The notes under the pieces: generated by a model
What the model was told of the DNA's origin: nothing
The model's database searches: none
The model's input: only the letters and a program-made list of their open reading frames with translations
Made by a program: the position numbers and the translations under genes
Source: Bacteroidales bacterium
GTDB taxonomy: Bacteria; Bacteroidota; Bacteroidia; Bacteroidales; JAEINX01
Assembly (NCBI GenBank): GCA_016342645.1
Contig: JAEINX010000015.1
Coordinates: 1-51,496 of the forward strand
DNA length: 51,496 nt
Reading direction: 5' to 3'
Shown: piece by piece, positions 17,450 through 27,033 of the stretch
Layout: every line of letters starts with the position of its first letter
How positions within the stretch are numbered: the first letter of the stretch is position 1

Positions 17450-19948
17450 ATGAAAAAGAATCTTATTTTTATTTTAGCCATATTGTTGGGAGTTAGTCTT
17501 CACGCCCAACAAGTTCAACGCGACATGGTTGTGGTTGAAGGTGGCACAGGTTTTTGGTGAGGCTATTGTCCGGGTGCTGCATTAGGAGTAGTAGATCTCG
17601 TACAAAACGGCCATAATGTCGCAGTTATTGAAAATCACAATGGCGACTCATTAGCAAATACTTATTCCAATGCAAGGAATAGTTATTATGGAATTACAGG
17701 CTATCCAACCGTAAAATTTGATGGTGTTCAAACAGTAGTCGGCGGCGGCTCAACAAGTATGTATAGTTCATACGTACCAAAAGTTAATTTAAGGAACGGT
17801 GTTATGTCTGACTTTACAATTGACGTTGATTTTGAAGCTACTGACGGTGATTTTACAACTACAATTGTTGTTGACAATGTGGGAGGAAACACAGCTTCAA
17901 ATCTTGTTCTTCAAGTAGCAATTACAGAATCTCAACTACCTATTGTTTGGGGTCTTACTCAGGTTCAAGATTTTGTAAACCGATTAATGGTACCAAATCA
18001 AAACGGTACACCACTTAATTTTAGTAGTGGAAGCACTCAAACTGTTGTTCTTAACTTTTCTACAGCATCATGGTGGGCAGTAGAGCATTGCGAAATAGTT
18101 GCATTCGTTCAAAATAATGCTACTAAAGAAATTTTACAAGGAACAAAAAAATCAATGGCAACACCATTATTTAATCTTGATGTTGCATTAATAGATATAT
18201 TAAACCTTCCTGAAATTGGTAGTTGCCTCGGAGAAATAACCCCGGGTGTTGAATTCAAAAATTACGGTGCAGAAGTTTTAACTAGCTTAAATGTAAATTA
18301 TTGTGTTAATGGTGGTGATGTAATTACAGTTCCATGGACAGGTAGCATTGAATTTCTTGAATCATTTTCAGTTCAAGAATTACTCCCGATAGGTTTTACT
18401 CTTGAAGATTTAAATACAGTTGACATGACTTTATCTGATCCTAACGGTGGTGTTGATGAGAATCCTGATAATGACTCTATGTCAAAAGATATTACAACAG
18501 CTCCACACACAGGAACAACCGTTCAAGTAATATTGAAAACAGATAATTATCCTGAGCAAACTTCCTACGAATTCCGTAATTCAGCAGGTGATGTTTTATA
18601 CACAGAAGGACCCTTCACCGAACCAAATCACTTATATAATTTATATTTTGATTTTCAATATACTGATTGTTATGAATTTGAAATCTTTGACACAGGTGGA
18701 AACGGTATTTCCGGAAATGGTTTCTTTACATTGCGTTCAAACAATGTAACTTTTTACTCAGGAGGAAGCTTTGAGTATTCTCAAATAATTGAGTTTATTG
18801 TTGATGGTGAAAATCCGGGACAAACAATTAGCCTTGAGTCCGGTTTCCAATTCAAATCAACTTATATTGACCCATCCGATCCTGATATGATGAACATTTG
18901 TGCTGATGTTTTGGAAAGCATTGATTATGTAAGAAACAGTAATGGTTCGATGTTAAGAAAAATTGGCCCCAACTGGGTTAATAACATTGGCGATTGGATT
19001 ACTACCGAAGGATATTTATTCAAAGCTACAGAAGCTGCTTCTTTTATGATTTCAGGAACTCAAATCTCATATTCAACACCAATTATTCTTCCTAACGGTT
19101 TTACATTTATTAGTTATCTACCTGAAACCGCTATGGATGCACTTATAGCTTTTGAAACAATTTTAACCGACAATTTGGAATATGTAAGAAATTCACAAGG
19201 TTCAATGGTTAGAAAAATTGGCCCTAACTGGGTAAATAATATAGGTAATGCTATGCCAAGTGAAGGCTACTTAGTTAAATTACTTGGTGAAGAAACTTTA
19301 GTCTATCCTGATTGTGGGAAATTATCAATTGTTTCAAAACTTACTCCACAACATTTTATTTTTGAAGGTGGTAATGCTGCCGATCCGGTTTATACTATTT
19401 ATGCTGACGGTTTAGAAATTGGTGATGAAGTTGCCGTTTTTGACGGTAATAAAATGCTTGGTTCAACAATTATTTCTTCTGAAAATGCTTTGAGCAATGA
19501 TATTGCCGTTTTCAATACCTTGAATTCAGGTAATGGTTATGAAGCAGGAAATAAGATTTCATTTAAAGTTTGGTCGAATGAAAGTAATTCTGAAGTTGCT
19601 GCCGAATATTTATTTACAAACACTTATGCAAATGCATATATTAATTATGAATTCCCGAGCAATGACGGCGAATACAGCTTTGCTCATTTCACTAAAAATT
19701 CATCATTAGATGAAAATGAGGCAAATGTTTCTATTTACCCAAATCCTGTTAAAAATAGTTTAAATATTGATTCTAAGGAAATAATTAAAAACATTCAAGT
19801 TTTTAATTATCTTGGAAGCCTTGTTTTTGAGCAAGATTGTAATAGCAATTCCGTGAAAGTAAATACATCCGATTATATCAAAGGCATGTATTTAGTACAA
19901 ATTAACACCATCAACGGAATTTCTACAAAAAGATTAGTAATTCAATAA
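17450..19948 (+). CDS. secreted Omp28-like protein with in-frame TGA at the CxxC position (candidate selenoprotein), RKIGPNW module, T9SS tail
   Basis: Reading from ATG 17450, codons 1-36 give a signal peptide (MKKNLIFILAILLGVSLHAQ) and the start of the Omp28 domain. Codon 37 (17558-17560) is TGA. Codons 38-832 continue in the same frame without a break. Around the stop the protein reads TGFW-x-GYCPGA; its sister reads TGVNCPYCPAA, so TGA takes the place of the first Cys of CxxC. Both sides align with the paralogue at 14641, excluding a frameshift. Selenocysteine (UGYC) is the attractive reading; a nonsense mutation or base error (TGC/TGT to TGA) is the alternative, in which case a start at 17759 would lack the signal peptide. 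Downstream are the same CARDB-like domain, RKIGPNW pair (460-622), IGDEVAVFDG domain and type A sorting tail. Confidence 0.75.
17572..17599 (+). other. possible SECIS-like hairpin downstream of the in-frame TGA
   Basis: TGCTGC (17575-17580) can pair with GTAGTA (17588-17593), with two G-U wobbles, around the 7-base loop ATTAGGA. GGG and CTC extend the stem across a 3-base bulge. It begins 11 bases after the TGA, the spacing known for the minimal fdhF element. The apical loop lacks the leading G typical of bacterial SECIS, so support is weak. Confidence 0.25.
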
Positions 19949-19969
19949 AATTACATCTAAATAATTTTC

Positions 19970-20007
19970 AAAAAGCTGCCTAATGAATTTCAGGCAGCTT
20001 TTTTTAT
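19970..20007 (+). terminator. intrinsic terminator after the second Omp28-like gene
   Basis: A perfect 12-bp stem is formed by AAAAAGCTGCCT (19970-19981) and AGGCAGCTTTTT (19992-20003), with a T-run. The A-run on the left arm would let it also serve the convergent gene at 20031 (-). Confidence 0.88.
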
Positions 20008-20030
20008 TTGATAAATTTCTCCAGCAAGGG

Positions 20031-21230
20031 CTAAATAACATTCAAATCCTTAAGACACAACTTTATTGTTTCAAAAGTATCTTCAATATCATTATCAAGT
20101 CCAACTGAAAATCTAACTAAGCCTTCAGATAAACCCATCATTTTTTGATCTTCAATAGGCACTTCAGACGATGTTGATTTTCCGGAATTACTGAATAATG
20201 TTTTAAAATACCCTAAACTTACGGCCAGGTATCCTACCCCTCGCTCTTCCATTTTTTCCATAAGCAAAGCCGCTTTTTCAGCAGTTTGCATATCAATTGA
20301 GAGCATTCCCCCATATCCAAATTCTTTATTCATTATCCTGCTTATCAGTTCAAAACCACGATGTTCTTTTAATCCGGGATAAACAACTTTTAATCCGATT
20401 TCTTTAAATTTATTAGCTAAAAACATAGCGTTTAAGCTGTGCTGTTTCATTCTAATATGTAGTGTATAAATATTTTTTAATATTGAAGAAGACCTTAAAG
20501 GGTCAAGCACCGGGCCAAGTAACATGGACGTACCATCATTTACATCAATCAGCGAACTGATGAAACCAATATCTCCACAAATTGCACCGGCTACGCAATC
20601 ATTTTTTCCGTTAACAAATTTTGTAAGGCTATAAACAACAATGTCGGCTCCAAGCTTTGCGGGCGATATTATCATTGGAGTGAAAGTGTTATCAACTACA
20701 AGCTTTATATTATGTGATTTAGAAATTTTTGACAATTCCGGAATATCGGAAATATTCAATAGAGGATTTGTTACGGTTTCCGTATAAATTACTTTTGTAT
20801 TGGGCTTAATGGCTGATTTAACTACATTTAAATCTGTAATATCAACAAACGAAACTTCAATATTAAATTTCTTAACATAATTTTTTAAAAAAGCATAGGT
20901 TCCACCATAAGTTGTTCTACTTGTAATAATATGATCACCTGCATTACACAATTGTAATAAAGCATTTGTAATAGCTCCCATGCCCGATGCGGTAACCCAA
21001 GCAGCCTCAGTGCCTTCCATAGCAGCCATTGCATCAGCTAAATATTTATTGCTCGGATTCCAATGCCGCGAATAAAGAAAGCATCCTTTGGCCTCACCGT
21101 GAAAAGTGTCAAGCATGGTTTTGGCTTGCATAAATGTAAAAGTAGCAGAGTCTGTTATTGAAGGATTAACACCTCCAAACTCTCCAAAATGTTTTAATTT
21201 TTGAATTTCTTTAGAAGGATCAAATTTCAT
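20031..21230 (-). CDS. PLP-dependent trans-sulfuration enzyme (methionine gamma-lyase / cystathionine lyase-like)
   Basis: A 399-residue Cys/Met-metabolism PLP enzyme. The PLP lysine is Lys204 in YSLTKFVNGKND. The phosphate-binding segment is TASGMGAITNAL, and SRTTYGGTYAF carries the conserved Tyr. VDNTFTPM provides the Asp that pairs with the pyridine ring, and YTETVTNP is also typical. Members cleave or form C-S bonds of methionine, homocysteine or cystathionine in the cytoplasm. The residue at the position of the special Cys of classical methionine gamma-lyase (in YGCT) is Gly here, so the exact substrate is uncertain. The gene converges on the Omp28-like pair and shares the bidirectional hairpin at 19970-20003. 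Confidence 0.88.
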   Translation of the reverse strand: MKFDPSKEIQKLKHFGEFGGVNPSITDSATFTFMQAKTMLDTFHGEAKGCFLYSRHWNPSNKYLADAMAAMEGTEAAWVTASGMGAITNALLQLCNAGDHIITSRTTYGGTYAFLKNYVKKFNIEVSFVDITDLNVVKSAIKPNTKVIYTETVTNPLLNISDIPELSKISKSHNIKLVVDNTFTPMIISPAKLGADIVVYSLTKFVNGKNDCVAGAICGDIGFISSLIDVNDGTSMLLGPVLDPLRSSSILKNIYTLHIRMKQHSLNAMFLANKFKEIGLKVVYPGLKEHRGFELISRIMNKEFGYGGMLSIDMQTAEKAALLMEKMEERGVGYLAVSLGYFKTLFSNSGKSTSSEVPIEDQKMMGLSEGLVRFSVGLDNDIEDTFETIKLCLKDLNVI

Positions 21231-21583
21231 AATCTTTAATATTTTAATTATTTATCATTATTTGGTTTTAAAACTGCAAAATTATGAAATATTTATTAAA
21301 ACAAATTTATTTATGGTTTTTTATTAGTTATTTTTATTTTTTGATTATAATATAATATTAATTGTGGCTTTTTGATTATATATCATCTATATATTGTTAT
21401 TATATTTTAAATTAGAAAAATGGGAAATGTTGCAATTACTTCTGATTGTTGCCAATATAATCCAAAAGTATCAAATTGATGGATTATAAAACCTCAAAAA
21501 CAACAAAGTTTCAAATTATGCCTATTTTTTAAAAACGAAAAAAAAGAGTGTTTCCCTTCTAATTTAAATCCTATATTTAAATT
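21231..21583. other. intergenic region upstream of the PLP-enzyme gene
   Basis: There is no gene in these 353 bases. They are very AT-rich. The minus-strand promoter of the PLP gene is at 21302-21309, and the 3' flank of the large CotH gene is at the right. Confidence 0.5.
21302..21309 (-). promoter_or_regulatory. -7 element TAAATTTG (minus strand) for the PLP-enzyme gene
   Basis: CAAATTTA on the plus strand is an exact reverse match to TAnnTTTG, 71 bases upstream of the start at 21230. No -33 TTTG is seen. Confidence 0.4.
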
Positions 21584-24500
21584 TTATTTTACACTAAACT
21601 TTTGAATTTCCACTCCTTCGTTCATCTCTACTCTAATAATATAAACACCGGTTTCAAAGTTTTCGGTGTTGATTTTGGTAGAATTTCCGTGGTAAATTCT
21701 ATTGCCAAAATAGTTGAAAATTGAAATATTATTAATCTGATTGGGAGAAAAAACCTTAACAAAATTTTCAGCAGGATTAGGATAAATTGTGATTAATTTC
21801 TCTTTAGTTTCTGCCGAATTTTTTACATCAACCAGGCTAAATTGTCCATCTTTGCTCGGGTAAACCTTTTCAATATATGAATTGCAAATATTTTCCATCA
21901 CAAAATCTGCATTTTCTATTTTGTTTGTCTCGGCTTTCCAGACTTTTAATTTTATGGGATTTCCTTCAAAATAACCTTTAACGGCATATAAAGCACTAAA
22001 AACTGGAAGTTCATTATCAAACACATAATTCGATGATATTTTCATTGCTCCAACCATTTTATTATCATCAAATGCTGCAACTTCATCTCCAATTTCCAAC
22101 CCTGAGATGTAGAGAGTGTAAACCGGTTCAGCAGGATTTCCACCTTCGAAATTAAAATGAGTGCAAAAAGGTTTTTCGTTTGAAAGCCCCTTTGTGTTTT
22201 CAGTAACATTATAAACTAATGTATCATCTGAACTCATTTTAATCAGGAAACCTTCGCCGGGGTTTGCATTCCCGAGTCCGTTAATCCAATTCGGGCCTAT
22301 TTTTCTAATCATACCGCCTTGAGAATCCCTGATATAAATAAGATTATCATTTAAAATATTTTCAAAAACTTCTAATCCATCACCCGAAAATTCGGGAAGA
22401 TAGCTGATAAATTGAAAACCTGCCTTAAGAGCTATCGGACTTAATGGATTAATTATAGCTCCTTCAAAATTCAATTGCTCATCTTCTGTCATTTTAAATA
22501 AATAACCCTCTTTTGTATTCCAATCACCAATTCCGTTCACCCAGTTAGGCCCTATTTTTCGGAAAGTGTTGCCAATTGAATTCCTTACATAAATCAGATT
22601 TTCGTTTAAAATCGGTTCTAAGACAACAAGAAAATCAGGGTCATTATGAATTATTCGTGTTGACACAAAACTAAATCCCTGTGATAAAACAATTTGCTGC
22701 TCTCCTGATTCTACAAAAACACTATTAATTTCTCCGGGCGTTCCGTGAGCATCAGAAGCCGCCCAACTTTCGGCAAGTGCATTATCATAATGTGGATTGA
22801 TTAATTCAAGAGTAGGCCCGTTGCCATCAGGAGGAGTTGGCCATGGGTCTTCATCATCGTAATGAACCGTATCGGCAACAACACCTGTTGGATCATACAA
22901 CCTTAGCAATTCGTTATTGCCACTAAATCCGAACTCCATATTGCCAATAAAATTTTCAACTTCGGGAAAGAATTCAAGAAATGCGGAAGTATCTTCACAT
23001 AACACCAGAAAACCATTAGGTTCAAGAACAGTTCCACCAGGAAAAGTAAAAATATGTTCATCATCTTCGTCCTTAAAATACCAATTGCTTAAATCCATTT
23101 CGGTTTCACCGGAATTAGTAAATTCCACCCAATCTTTTGGGTCAAAATCATCGGCTGAATGATAGTTTATTTCATTGATGACAATATTTTCGGACATTAT
23201 TTCCTGAAATACAGCCGTAATATTCATATCATTATTAAAAATCAAACTTATTGAAAGGCTGTCGTTAAAAATATCACCTTCCCAATTTTTAAACTCATAA
23301 CCCTGTTCGGCCTCAACTGATAAAACAACGGGTATATCATTAAAATACTCACCTGTCCAGGGGAATTCATCCAATGCCAGACTGCTGATGGTGATTTTCC
23401 CAGCGGTTTCGGGAATAACATTTAATTCAATTTCTGAAAATCCCGAAAGATTGAAATAATTAACAACATGGTTTTTAACATAAAGGTTTCTATTATTAGC
23501 GAAATTGGTAACAACATTAATATTATTAAGCCACTCGGTCATATTACTTCCCCATCTATCAAACTGCTTAGGCATTTCTTCGCTAATTAATTCAATTTTC
23601 TGATTTATTTGAGATAGAATGTAATCTTGTTTGAAATTTGAATTCAACAGATCGGCATATCTGTTAATAAAATCAATTTTAAATGAATTATTTTCTAAAA
23701 GTTTTCTTAATAAAAAAGTTGACCATGGAGGATTTGGCCATTGGGGGCCTAATGGTTCGGTAGCGAATTCGAGAGTATTATGATAATAATTTCCTTCAAG
23801 CCCAAATCCGAAATCGGTATCATAAATTATCCATTTCCATTTTCCTTCAGGGGTTTTAGGCCGCCAGAATTTTATATTGTTTCCGGGCCAGTCGGTATTT
23901 GCAAAATAGATTTGAGAAATCTGATAATTAATAAAATTACAAACATCCATTTGGGTTTTAATGTACTCAAAGTTTGTTTGATTTGATAATGAATTATTTT
24001 CTATAAATTCTATCATATTATTGTAATGAGCAGAGTTTCCTGTAATTGGCAATCCCTGGCCTTCCAATAAATCCAATTCGTCCGATTCGACTCCATGATG
24101 TGCTTCAAGAAAATTATCGCTAATTTTTTCCCTGATATTATGGATTCCCCAATATTCACCATTTATGTAAATCAAAGCTGGCCTAAACGCTTGTTTGTCT
24201 ATACCCATATCATCGAGCAATTCCGTCATAAATCCGTCTCGAAACATTGTATTCATCCAATCATTTCCTGAGTTTCTAAGAACTATCGATTCAAATTTTG
24301 TTATATCAATGTCGGGGAATATTTGATAATCAATTTCGTCGTAACCATAATCATCTCTTGCGAATATGGCAAGTGATTTTTGAGGCAGGTTGGCTGTTGT
24401 CAAGCCACCATATAATTTCACACCTGCATCAATACTAAATCCTGAATTGCCATCAGGTTCAAATAATTCTAAATGCACAGGCCGTTCCCAATCTTCATTT

Positions 24501-25909
24501 ACATTATTTTCATGATAAATTCCTATTTCAGGGTCGAAAAAGTTTTCAGGATTAGTTGACAATGAAATAACCGGAAGCTCATGATTGGCATCAATAAAAT
24601 ACGTTTGAGTTGCAATATTTCCCGGCAAAAATCCTTCATAACATGCAATGGCATTCAAAACCGTAGTCTCGCTAATTTGTAAAGGAAGCGAATAAATATT
24701 TGATGTAACATCAGGAGTTGAACCGTCTAAGGTAAAATATATTATTGCACCCTCAGGCTCAACACTCAATTCAATTTCAATATTTCCAAGATAAAAACCG
24801 CCGGGAACAGAAAATTGAACATCGCCTGTAATTCCCGGAAAACCGATTGAAGTATTTGCTTGTTCAGGAGTTGCTTCAAGAAAATACATCCATGTATCTG
24901 AACCATCAGGCTTCCTGCCAAATGAAATATCCATTGGTAAAATACCGGTTTGAATACTATCCAAAATTTGTCCGCTTGGATTACAAATACATACCGTTTC
25001 ACCGGAACCGCTTAGTTTAAAATTAGTATGAAGCCTTAGAACAGGTAGTTGTAGAATTTCAGGAGAGCCGGAAGGATTTGGTGGCGGAGTAGCAGAGTAA
25101 AAAGTTAAAAATGGAATAATTGACATATCCTGCGATCCAAAACTTAAATTATGAACTTGTATTGCAAGAACATTTGTATCGGGAAAAAGCAGATCAGGAT
25201 TAAAAACATATAATTCAGGCAATCCACCCTGATAAATCAAGGCTTCTCTCGAGTCAATGGCTGTTTCGTTATAAGCCGGTGGATTTCCGGGAGTTCCAAT
25301 ATTTGCCCTTGCAATCTCCACTCCATTTAAATACGCAACAAAAGCATCATCGTAATCAACATGAAATACTCCGCTTAAAATTTCAGGAAAATCTTCAACT
25401 GTAAACTTCTTACGAATAAATACCGAAATGCATGGTGAAGGGATAATCGTAGCATCGTCATCATCGCCAAAACCGATTCCACTTGGGCCAGAAAGCCATG
25501 ATACATCGTTAAAATCAAGTTTGTTCCAATTTTCAGGGAGTTCGGATTCAGGTATAAGATACTTCCATTCATCGCCCCAGTTAATAATTGTTTCCCAATG
25601 GCCTCCTATTTCAATTTTGTCTTTTCCTGAAGCAAAAACCAATAAATAAGCGTTTGCTTCGATTTCAATTTCGGGGAATACCCATTTCAATGGATCGTCA
25701 ATATTATCGGTGAGGCCATATTCTTGCAAACTAATTGTTTCACTTCCCTTATTAATTATCTCAATCCAGTCGGGAGTATCGCCATCTTCATCAATTATCG
25801 TGTTCTTATTCGACGTCATAACTTCGTTAAGCACAATTTCTTGACCTATAATATTGCTTATTGAAAGTACACTTACGATAAACACTAAGCTTATAAAAAG
25901 AGTTTTCAT
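21584..25909 (-). CDS. giant secreted CotH-kinase / lamin-tail protein with RKIGPNW module and T9SS tail
   Basis: A 1441-residue secreted protein. The signal peptide ends near ..SNIIGQ. It is followed by a lamin-tail domain (EIVLNEVMTSN), a galactose-binding-like region, and a chitobiase-like C-terminal beta domain (IIYFTLDGSTPD). The CotH kinase-like domain has the conserved GGLTTANLPQKSLAIF, RNSGNDW, YINGEYWGIHNIREK and WKWIIYDTDFGFG. A beta-repeat (VPETAGKIT-like, GYEFKNWEG), a second lamin-tail domain (VINEINYHSAD), the tandem RKIGPNW module (about 1071-1233), an IGDEVAAFDD domain and a type A sorting tail (IYPNPAENFVKV) complete it. CotH proteins of spores phosphorylate coat proteins; here the target is presumably on the cell surface or outside. 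It stands as a single gene. Confidence 0.88.
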   Translation of the reverse strand: MKTLFISLVFIVSVLSISNIIGQEIVLNEVMTSNKNTIIDEDGDTPDWIEIINKGSETISLQEYGLTDNIDDPLKWVFPEIEIEANAYLLVFASGKDKIEIGGHWETIINWGDEWKYLIPESELPENWNKLDFNDVSWLSGPSGIGFGDDDDATIIPSPCISVFIRKKFTVEDFPEILSGVFHVDYDDAFVAYLNGVEIARANIGTPGNPPAYNETAIDSREALIYQGGLPELYVFNPDLLFPDTNVLAIQVHNLSFGSQDMSIIPFLTFYSATPPPNPSGSPEILQLPVLRLHTNFKLSGSGETVCICNPSGQILDSIQTGILPMDISFGRKPDGSDTWMYFLEATPEQANTSIGFPGITGDVQFSVPGGFYLGNIEIELSVEPEGAIIYFTLDGSTPDVTSNIYSLPLQISETTVLNAIACYEGFLPGNIATQTYFIDANHELPVISLSTNPENFFDPEIGIYHENNVNEDWERPVHLELFEPDGNSGFSIDAGVKLYGGLTTANLPQKSLAIFARDDYGYDEIDYQIFPDIDITKFESIVLRNSGNDWMNTMFRDGFMTELLDDMGIDKQAFRPALIYINGEYWGIHNIREKISDNFLEAHHGVESDELDLLEGQGLPITGNSAHYNNMIEFIENNSLSNQTNFEYIKTQMDVCNFINYQISQIYFANTDWPGNNIKFWRPKTPEGKWKWIIYDTDFGFGLEGNYYHNTLEFATEPLGPQWPNPPWSTFLLRKLLENNSFKIDFINRYADLLNSNFKQDYILSQINQKIELISEEMPKQFDRWGSNMTEWLNNINVVTNFANNRNLYVKNHVVNYFNLSGFSEIELNVIPETAGKITISSLALDEFPWTGEYFNDIPVVLSVEAEQGYEFKNWEGDIFNDSLSISLIFNNDMNITAVFQEIMSENIVINEINYHSADDFDPKDWVEFTNSGETEMDLSNWYFKDEDDEHIFTFPGGTVLEPNGFLVLCEDTSAFLEFFPEVENFIGNMEFGFSGNNELLRLYDPTGVVADTVHYDDEDPWPTPPDGNGPTLELINPHYDNALAESWAASDAHGTPGEINSVFVESGEQQIVLSQGFSFVSTRIIHNDPDFLVVLEPILNENLIYVRNSIGNTFRKIGPNWVNGIGDWNTKEGYLFKMTEDEQLNFEGAIINPLSPIALKAGFQFISYLPEFSGDGLEVFENILNDNLIYIRDSQGGMIRKIGPNWINGLGNANPGEGFLIKMSSDDTLVYNVTENTKGLSNEKPFCTHFNFEGGNPAEPVYTLYISGLEIGDEVAAFDDNKMVGAMKISSNYVFDNELPVFSALYAVKGYFEGNPIKLKVWKAETNKIENADFVMENICNSYIEKVYPSKDGQFSLVDVKNSAETKEKLITIYPNPAENFVKVFSPNQINNISIFNYFGNRIYHGNSTKINTENFETGVYIIRVEMNEGVEIQKFSVK

Positions 25910-26168
25910 TTATTGAATTTTTGTTATATATTCAAAACATTTTTATGATTGAATGCTGAGATTATATTTTTTGTTATTTGAAAATGTCAGATGAGTTTTC
26001 TCTGCAACTTTGCAACTCTGCGTTCATCTGTTTAAATTTATAATTTTCGATGGCTTTACCACTCCAAACACATTCGGGATTCCCATTTTTAATTCATCTA
26101 TTTTCAACAAATTTACATAAAATTTCTTTACAAAGTAAATAAACTAAACATGGTTTCGAAGATAGAGA

Positions 26169-26717
26169 TTAAATTGCATTTGGTAAATTGTATATGGCAT
26201 CAATATGATTAGAAGTTTGATGAAGTATTTTAAGATAGTCGTTTATTGCTTGTTTATAATCATTTAAATAATCGGGATGTAATTTTTTTGTAACCAGGGT
26301 AATTAATCGTTTTACAATTATTCCAACTCTGGAGTCGTATTTTGTAAAGCATGTACCGAAGAAATCAGCAGAAAGGGAAAATGGAACATCAAGAATATAA
26401 ATGAGCAAATCAGCTTCCATTACTTTATTTTTAGAGACATTTGTAAATTCATTGATACGTTTAATACAAGCATCTAACATATTAGCTAATCGCAGTTCCT
26501 CCGAAAATCCTTTATATCTTTTACTAAAAAGAACATCAATGTCTAATTTTGTCTTTTCAAACAAATCCTTTTCACCTAATTCTTTTTCAAGGTAATTAAC
26601 CATAATAAAATCAAAAGCTGATTGTTCTTTTGCGGCTATTTTCAATACAATCTGTTCAAGTTCATTGCGTGAAAGGCCTTTTATTTGATTTTTAACTTCA
26701 ATACTTAATCTTGGCAT
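26169..26717 (-). CDS. small conserved-looking protein, possibly DUF6155-like
   Basis: About 182 residues from the ATG at 26717; a TTG two codons upstream is less likely. No signal peptide or membrane segment is seen. The N-terminal part (MPRLSIEVKNQIKGLSRNEL) followed by ELVLKIA-type helices resembles the DUF6155 group, small helical proteins with unknown function; the match is by memory and uncertain. The remainder is predicted helical, with several Lys-rich turns. It stands between two large secreted-protein genes but shows no link to them. Confidence 0.6.
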   Translation of the reverse strand: MPRLSIEVKNQIKGLSRNELEQIVLKIAAKEQSAFDFIMVNYLEKELGEKDLFEKTKLDIDVLFSKRYKGFSEELRLANMLDACIKRINEFTNVSKNKVMEADLLIYILDVPFSLSADFFGTCFTKYDSRVGIIVKRLITLVTKKLHPDYLNDYKQAINDYLKILHQTSNHIDAIYNLPNAI

Positions 26718-27033
26718 AATCAATTCTTATATGTTAATAATTCAGATATAATATAGGATAAGGTTCGACATCGGTTGCTTTGATTTTTCGGAGGGCTCAT
26801 CATCGGGCCTGCCGACATCCAAAAGTCCAATTTATTGTAAGCCGGACTTCAATAACTTATTCCGGACAATTCATTAGCTATTAACCATTTCTTTTTTGAC
26901 AGACGCTATTCATAAAAATATTCAATCTCATTTTTTACAAGGCTCAAATTTTTTTTCCTTCCCAAATTACGAATCAAAAGATATCTATTAATATTATCAA
27001 ATTCCAATTTGTCATCTATAAGGTTCCGAAAAT
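26718..27033. other. intergenic region with a GC-richer patch
   Basis: No gene is seen in these 316 bases. A patch at about 26765-26875 is less AT-rich than its surroundings and has short inverted words (GGGCTCATCATCGGGCC; GCCGGACTT / TCCGGAC). It could be a remnant of a repeat. I recognise no RNA or mobile element. Confidence 0.4.

Noticed and set aside
17558..17560. Genome-wide reassignment of UGA as a sense codon
   Set aside because: TGA ends several intact genes here at the expected family length (tex, the ASST-like gene, the CotH gene at 47235), so UGA is a normal stop.
17450..17760. Frameshift as the cause of the broken start of the second Omp28-like gene
   Set aside because: Signal peptide and downstream homology are in the same frame; only one codon is affected.
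26765..26875. Structured RNA or riboswitch in the GC-richer patch
   Set aside because: Only short inverted words are seen, and no known riboswitch or tRNA core could be matched.
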